Of a stretch of 9,183 nucleotides of DNA, positions 8,201 through 9,183 are shown in pieces. The stretch spans positions 1-9,183 of the forward strand of contig CAJFUH010000215.1 of assembly GCA_904420155.1 (NCBI GenBank), given 5' to 3'. Each line of letters begins with the position of its first letter. The first letter of the stretch is position 1. The notes under the pieces were generated by a model. That model did not search any database and was not told the origin of the DNA. It saw nothing but the letters and a program-made list of their open reading frames with translations. The translations under genes and the position numbers were made by a program. Source of the DNA: an uncultured Clostridia bacterium (GTDB lineage: Bacteria; Bacillota; Clostridia; Oscillospirales; Acutalibacteraceae).

Positions 8201-8720
8201 AAAAGAGCACTACGCCCACGCGGTTGTTGATGTTCAGCGCCAGAAGCTGGCTAATAGCGTTGTTGGTAGACTTCACCAGAGCGGGAATAGATTTGCTGCC
8301 ACTGTCACCGCCGCCCATACTTCCCGACACGTCCAGCACCAGCATCACGTCGATGGGGATGGTATCCTGCCCCACAATGCTCTTGCTGGAACTGATGGCC
8401 GACAGGCCCACCAGGAAGTTGTTCACGTCGGAGCGCTCCACCGTCAGCAGCGGGTTTCCCCCGGTCTGCCCGTCCCGGTACAGGGGAACATCCCCGTCGG
8501 CGACGGATTTATCCACCCAGACGCGCCCGGCGGTATCGGTGGTGGTAATGGATTCGCCGAACTGGTCTTCCCACCCTGTCAGGGTGCCGGCATCTGCGGA
8601 ACGGGGGAGTTGGCCGTCGTCCACTGCCAATGCTATGCTTCCGGTCCCGAACATGCAGCCAACAAGTAAAAGTAAAACCAATAGCACCGCCGTCAAGCGG
8701 TGCCTGCGATAAATTTGCAT
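5202..8720 (-). CDS. VWA-domain pilus tip adhesin / ancillary pilin with Cna_B domains, IPITGG-anchored
   Basis: A 1172-aa surface protein, probably the pilus tip. The hydrophobic leader (about 9-30) contains LVGC at 19-22, which fits a lipobox, although ordinary Sec cleavage after IALA is also possible. The segment GRVWVDKSV precedes a von Willebrand A domain (about 120-435) with the metal-site motif DVSGSMG (130-136) and a later Asp in LMGDGAPT (D282). A long middle part (about 440-840) was not recognised. An isopeptide-type domain follows (about 845-988; K851, E934 and N986 are candidates). A Cna_B domain (about 995-1132) has K999, E1075 in YRLVETKAPSGF and N1130, with two cysteines (C1023, C1046). 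The sorting signal is IPITGG (1136-1141), a membrane span and the tail RYRSRQQG. ATG at 8718-8720 was chosen over the GTG at 8727-8729 because AAGG lies 8 nt before the ATG. By family knowledge, such VWA pilins bind host ligands and cap the pilus. Confidence 0.92.
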   Translation of the reverse strand: MQIYRRHRLTAVLLVLLLLVGCMFGTGSIALAVDDGQLPRSADAGTLTGWEDQFGESITTTDTAGRVWVDKSVADGDVPLYRDGQTGGNPLLTVERSDVNNFLVGLSAISSSKSIVGQDTIPIDVMLVLDVSGSMGGGDSGSKSIPALVKSTNNAISQLLALNINNRVGVVLFSGNRRLEASGVGTATMLLPLGRYTPDRRGNFITNDEDGGNVSDKGNSVVRTASGVRYEDGSSVTRKSKIVEGGTYIQNGLYQAWEELRDADNKTVDGANKIPVMVLMGDGAPTAATTSYSNVGRSDIGNGGDTGDIYTFTNQLTAAWIRNQMEEAYGREPLFYTLGLGLDNLEGDDYEAASITLNPSNHTNNTIDKYWRTFDNTREGDYSQYGRQWITKADDTISSADRYYVDEYFSARDSGELGDAFQSIIEEIYIQSMYYPTDVSGNNSSLSGYLTFEDTVGQYMQVKKINGLTYKDELYTGKNFARTIQEAESWRPGEEAEEYYDEVVRSIVDRLDITPQQAQNLIDTAYRDGQLYYQSEYDFNNSVKWYAKADGSYIGPWRSTDTSAPQEAAYINESYLFSGDYTTEVGAGVTLTTDLMYITVRVSTDIATGQQKVTFSVPASLIPQVKYKITIQGNSLDDADEAISVERTEAYPMRLFYEVGAAATADNIALMAGKDYAYYNEADDTYTLYTNAWTTDGSGKKVAQTKVSFDPSQENEFYYYHRDTTIRNADGSVYKGRTEPTTGYYQKEVFTVGRYTDIDRRQLPISEAALEKAQYDRETNTWYIPKGTPKRQENIKTVDKGQNTTDTAGYVLEPVLQPNMDNPGHFHIEANLGNNGLLTIRPNYGNLKVEKSVGGNRGQMNRDFSFTLTFTNPYRDNAPVTGTYSYQKTVSGQATPVTGQITLDQNGQTTLTLKHGENITILGLPTETDFKVQEADPNTSGEDYVTTVKVNGVEVSEGTTDRLGTGDIRPPTGNGTPSEQLVSFLNTWIAQTSPFSFIKADGTAGADSAPLQGAEFKLYRLDCSQLGDEGHSHLTEPIDPDDPGDCWTFVDDGISAEDGQVTLEDLASGTYRLVETKAPSGFQLPSGQWNVEVNISAMSEKDQFTIEAIDTAKTPAFEWVTEQNTYRVYNYKPVEIPITGGQGWTTFLLAGTLLMIGGGLLCCVRYRSRQQG

Positions 8721-8721
8721 C

Positions 8722-8850
8722 TTATGCACCTTCTGACCAGTTAAATTTGTGTTGTTCTACACACATGCCGTTTAGGAACAAGGAAAACGTACCGTTCACC
8801 ACCTTAACGTACGCTTTTTTGTTCCAACGGGTACATTTACATTGATCCAT
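8722..8850 (-). CDS. Candidate 42-aa small protein or leader peptide coupled to the tip gene
   Basis: A short ORF from ATG (8848-8850) to TAA (8722-8724) on the minus strand. The protein begins MDQCKCTRWNKKAY and ends FNWSEGA; it is basic near its start, with cysteines at 4, 6 and 30. It has no signal peptide, membrane span or family that I recognise. Support: GAGGAG (8856-8861) lies 5 nt before the ATG, the stop is 1 nt from the tip-gene ATG (TAAgATG), and base composition shifts from the AT-rich leader to coding-like near this ORF. The tip gene's own AAGG lies inside the last codons, so translational coupling is plausible. A competing ATG directly after GAGGAG (8853-8855) is out of frame and stops after 19 codons. 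It may be a real small protein, a regulatory leader peptide, or chance. Confidence 0.5.
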   Translation of the reverse strand: MDQCKCTRWNKKAYVKVVNGTFSLFLNGMCVEQHKFNWSEGA

Positions 8851-8899
8851 CGCATCTCCTCACTTTCGTAATTTGCACCTTGGAAAAGAGTTATGCTGA

Positions 8900-8921
8900 C
8901 AACATAATAAAAATTATGTTG
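8900..8921. promoter_or_regulatory. 22-bp palindrome, possible operator
   Basis: The arms CAACATAAT (8900-8908) and ATTATGTTG (8913-8921) are perfectly inverted around AAAA. It lies about 50 bases upstream of the small-ORF start on the minus strand. The size and symmetry suit a dimeric repressor, and the AT-rich arms contain TATTAT and CATAAT, which resemble a -10 element. A weak RNA hairpin is the other reading. Which protein binds, if any, is unknown. Confidence 0.45.
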
Positions 8922-9065
8922 CGAATGGATCTGAAGTAGGGCGGTTAACACTTTAGAAAAGAAAAAATCAATTGATGAAATTCGCCTCAAAAATATAAAA
9001 AGGCGCAAAAAAGCAGACCATCCCCTTTTTTGAGTTTAGTTTCATGAGTGTTTTATTATTTTTCT

Positions 9066-9143
9066 GGTAAGATAAGGAGGATTAAAATATCTTAACCTAT
9101 CTTGCATGAAAGTTATTCTTGTGTTAGTATATTTACAAGATAG
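9066..9143. repeat. Cluster of AAGATA/TATCTT sites around a promoter, possible operators
   Basis: AAGATA occurs at 9069-9074 and 9137-9142, and its complement TATCTT at 9089-9094 and 9098-9103. The sites form two inverted pairs: GGTAAGATA with TATCTTAACC (one-base bulge), and a perfect CTATCTTG (9097-9104) with CAAGATAG (9136-9143). The outer perfect pair straddles the plus-strand promoter candidate, one arm on the -35 and one at the expected transcription start. This placement suits an autoregulated divergent gene, but in AT-rich DNA chance repeats are common. Confidence 0.4.
9102..9130 (+). promoter_or_regulatory. Candidate sigma-A type promoter reading rightward out of the window
   Basis: TTGCAT (9102-9107), a 17-nt spacer and TAGTAT (9125-9130), with TG one base upstream of the -10 (extended -10). 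Four of six -35 bases and five of six -10 bases match the consensus, at ideal spacing. It points right, away from the pilus genes, so it would drive a gene starting beyond 9183. Confidence 0.45.
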
Positions 9144-9183
9144 AATATATATTTTTTATGTAGGTTATTATGATCATTGCAAA

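Larger units (their letters stand above)
8851..9183. promoter_or_regulatory. AT-rich intergenic regulatory region upstream of the pilus cluster
   Basis: These 333 bases carry no convincing gene and are much more AT-rich than the rest. They hold the small-ORF ribosome binding site (8856-8861), a 9-bp-arm palindrome (8900-8921) and the 10-bp palindrome ATCAATTGAT (8967-8976). An AT-rich inverted repeat has arms CAAAAAAG (9006-9013) and CTTTTTTG (9025-9032), which on the minus strand is followed by CGCC and T5. AAGATA repeats lie at 9066-9143. The pilus operon promoter should lie here, but I found no minus-strand pair close to TTGACA/TATAAT with good spacing, so it may need an activator or another sigma factor. 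Confidence 0.65.

Noticed and set aside
8727..8729. GTG as start of the tip adhesin, three codons before the ATG
   Set aside because: The AAGG element overlaps this codon region and cannot serve it, while it is well placed for the ATG at 8718-8720.
8796..9008. 70-codon minus-strand ORF in the upstream region
   Set aside because: It runs through AT-rich regulatory DNA and has no domain. Its end overlaps the better-supported small ORF in another frame, and no ribosome binding site was seen at its start.
9075..9080. AGGAGG on the plus strand in the upstream region
   Set aside because: No ATG, GTG or TTG follows at proper distance with an open frame; the nearby frame stops at TAA within a few codons.
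1..9183. CRISPR array, tRNA, rRNA, insertion sequence or phage attachment site
   Set aside because: No regularly spaced direct repeats, cloverleaf or rRNA-like sequence, transposase motif or terminal repeats were seen on either strand.

Overview
The window looks like a chromosomal piece of a Gram-positive bacterium of the phylum Bacillota, probably a Clostridia-type gut lineage. The evidence is strong AGGAGG-type ribosome binding sites, LPXTG-like sorting signals, class C (pilin-polymerising) sortases, Cna_B isopeptide domains, and a GH25 muramidase with LysM repeats. Genus cannot be read from the sequence. Coding DNA is of moderate GC content, and the far right end (about 8870-9183) is clearly AT-rich.

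Left end, plus strand: the 3' part of a GH25 lysozyme whose catalytic domain enters at the window edge, followed by four LysM wall-binding repeats (1-1176). It ends at a perfect 20-bp inverted repeat (1205-1254) that can work as a terminator in both directions.

The rest is a minus-strand sortase-assembled pilus cluster, read from right to left. It begins with an AT-rich regulatory region (8851-9183), then a 42-codon small ORF (8722-8850) whose stop codon lies 1 nt from the next start. Next come a 1172-aa VWA/Cna_B adhesin that is probably the pilus tip (5202-8720), a 522-aa backbone pilin with an LPVTGG signal (3571-5139), a GC-rich hairpin (3504-3531), two class C sortases overlapping by 38 nt (2570-3475 and 1864-2607), an imperfect hairpin (1820-1850), and a small XRE-family regulator (1357-1707) that converges on the shared terminator.

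Inferred joint function: the tip protein and shaft pilin are exported by Sec. The sortases cut their IPITGG and LPVTGG signals and join subunits through isopeptide bonds, giving a covalent pilus with a metal-dependent VWA adhesin at its end. The hairpin after the shaft gene probably keeps pilin output above sortase output. The XRE protein may regulate the operon, but no operator is proven. At the extreme right, a plus-strand promoter-like sequence (9102-9130) flanked by repeated AAGATA sites suggests a divergent gene beyond the window.

The pilus cluster belongs to a known class. The least explained parts are the coupled small ORF, the repeat-rich regulatory region, the unusual pilin lysine motif, and a calcium-loop-like insert in the shaft pilin.
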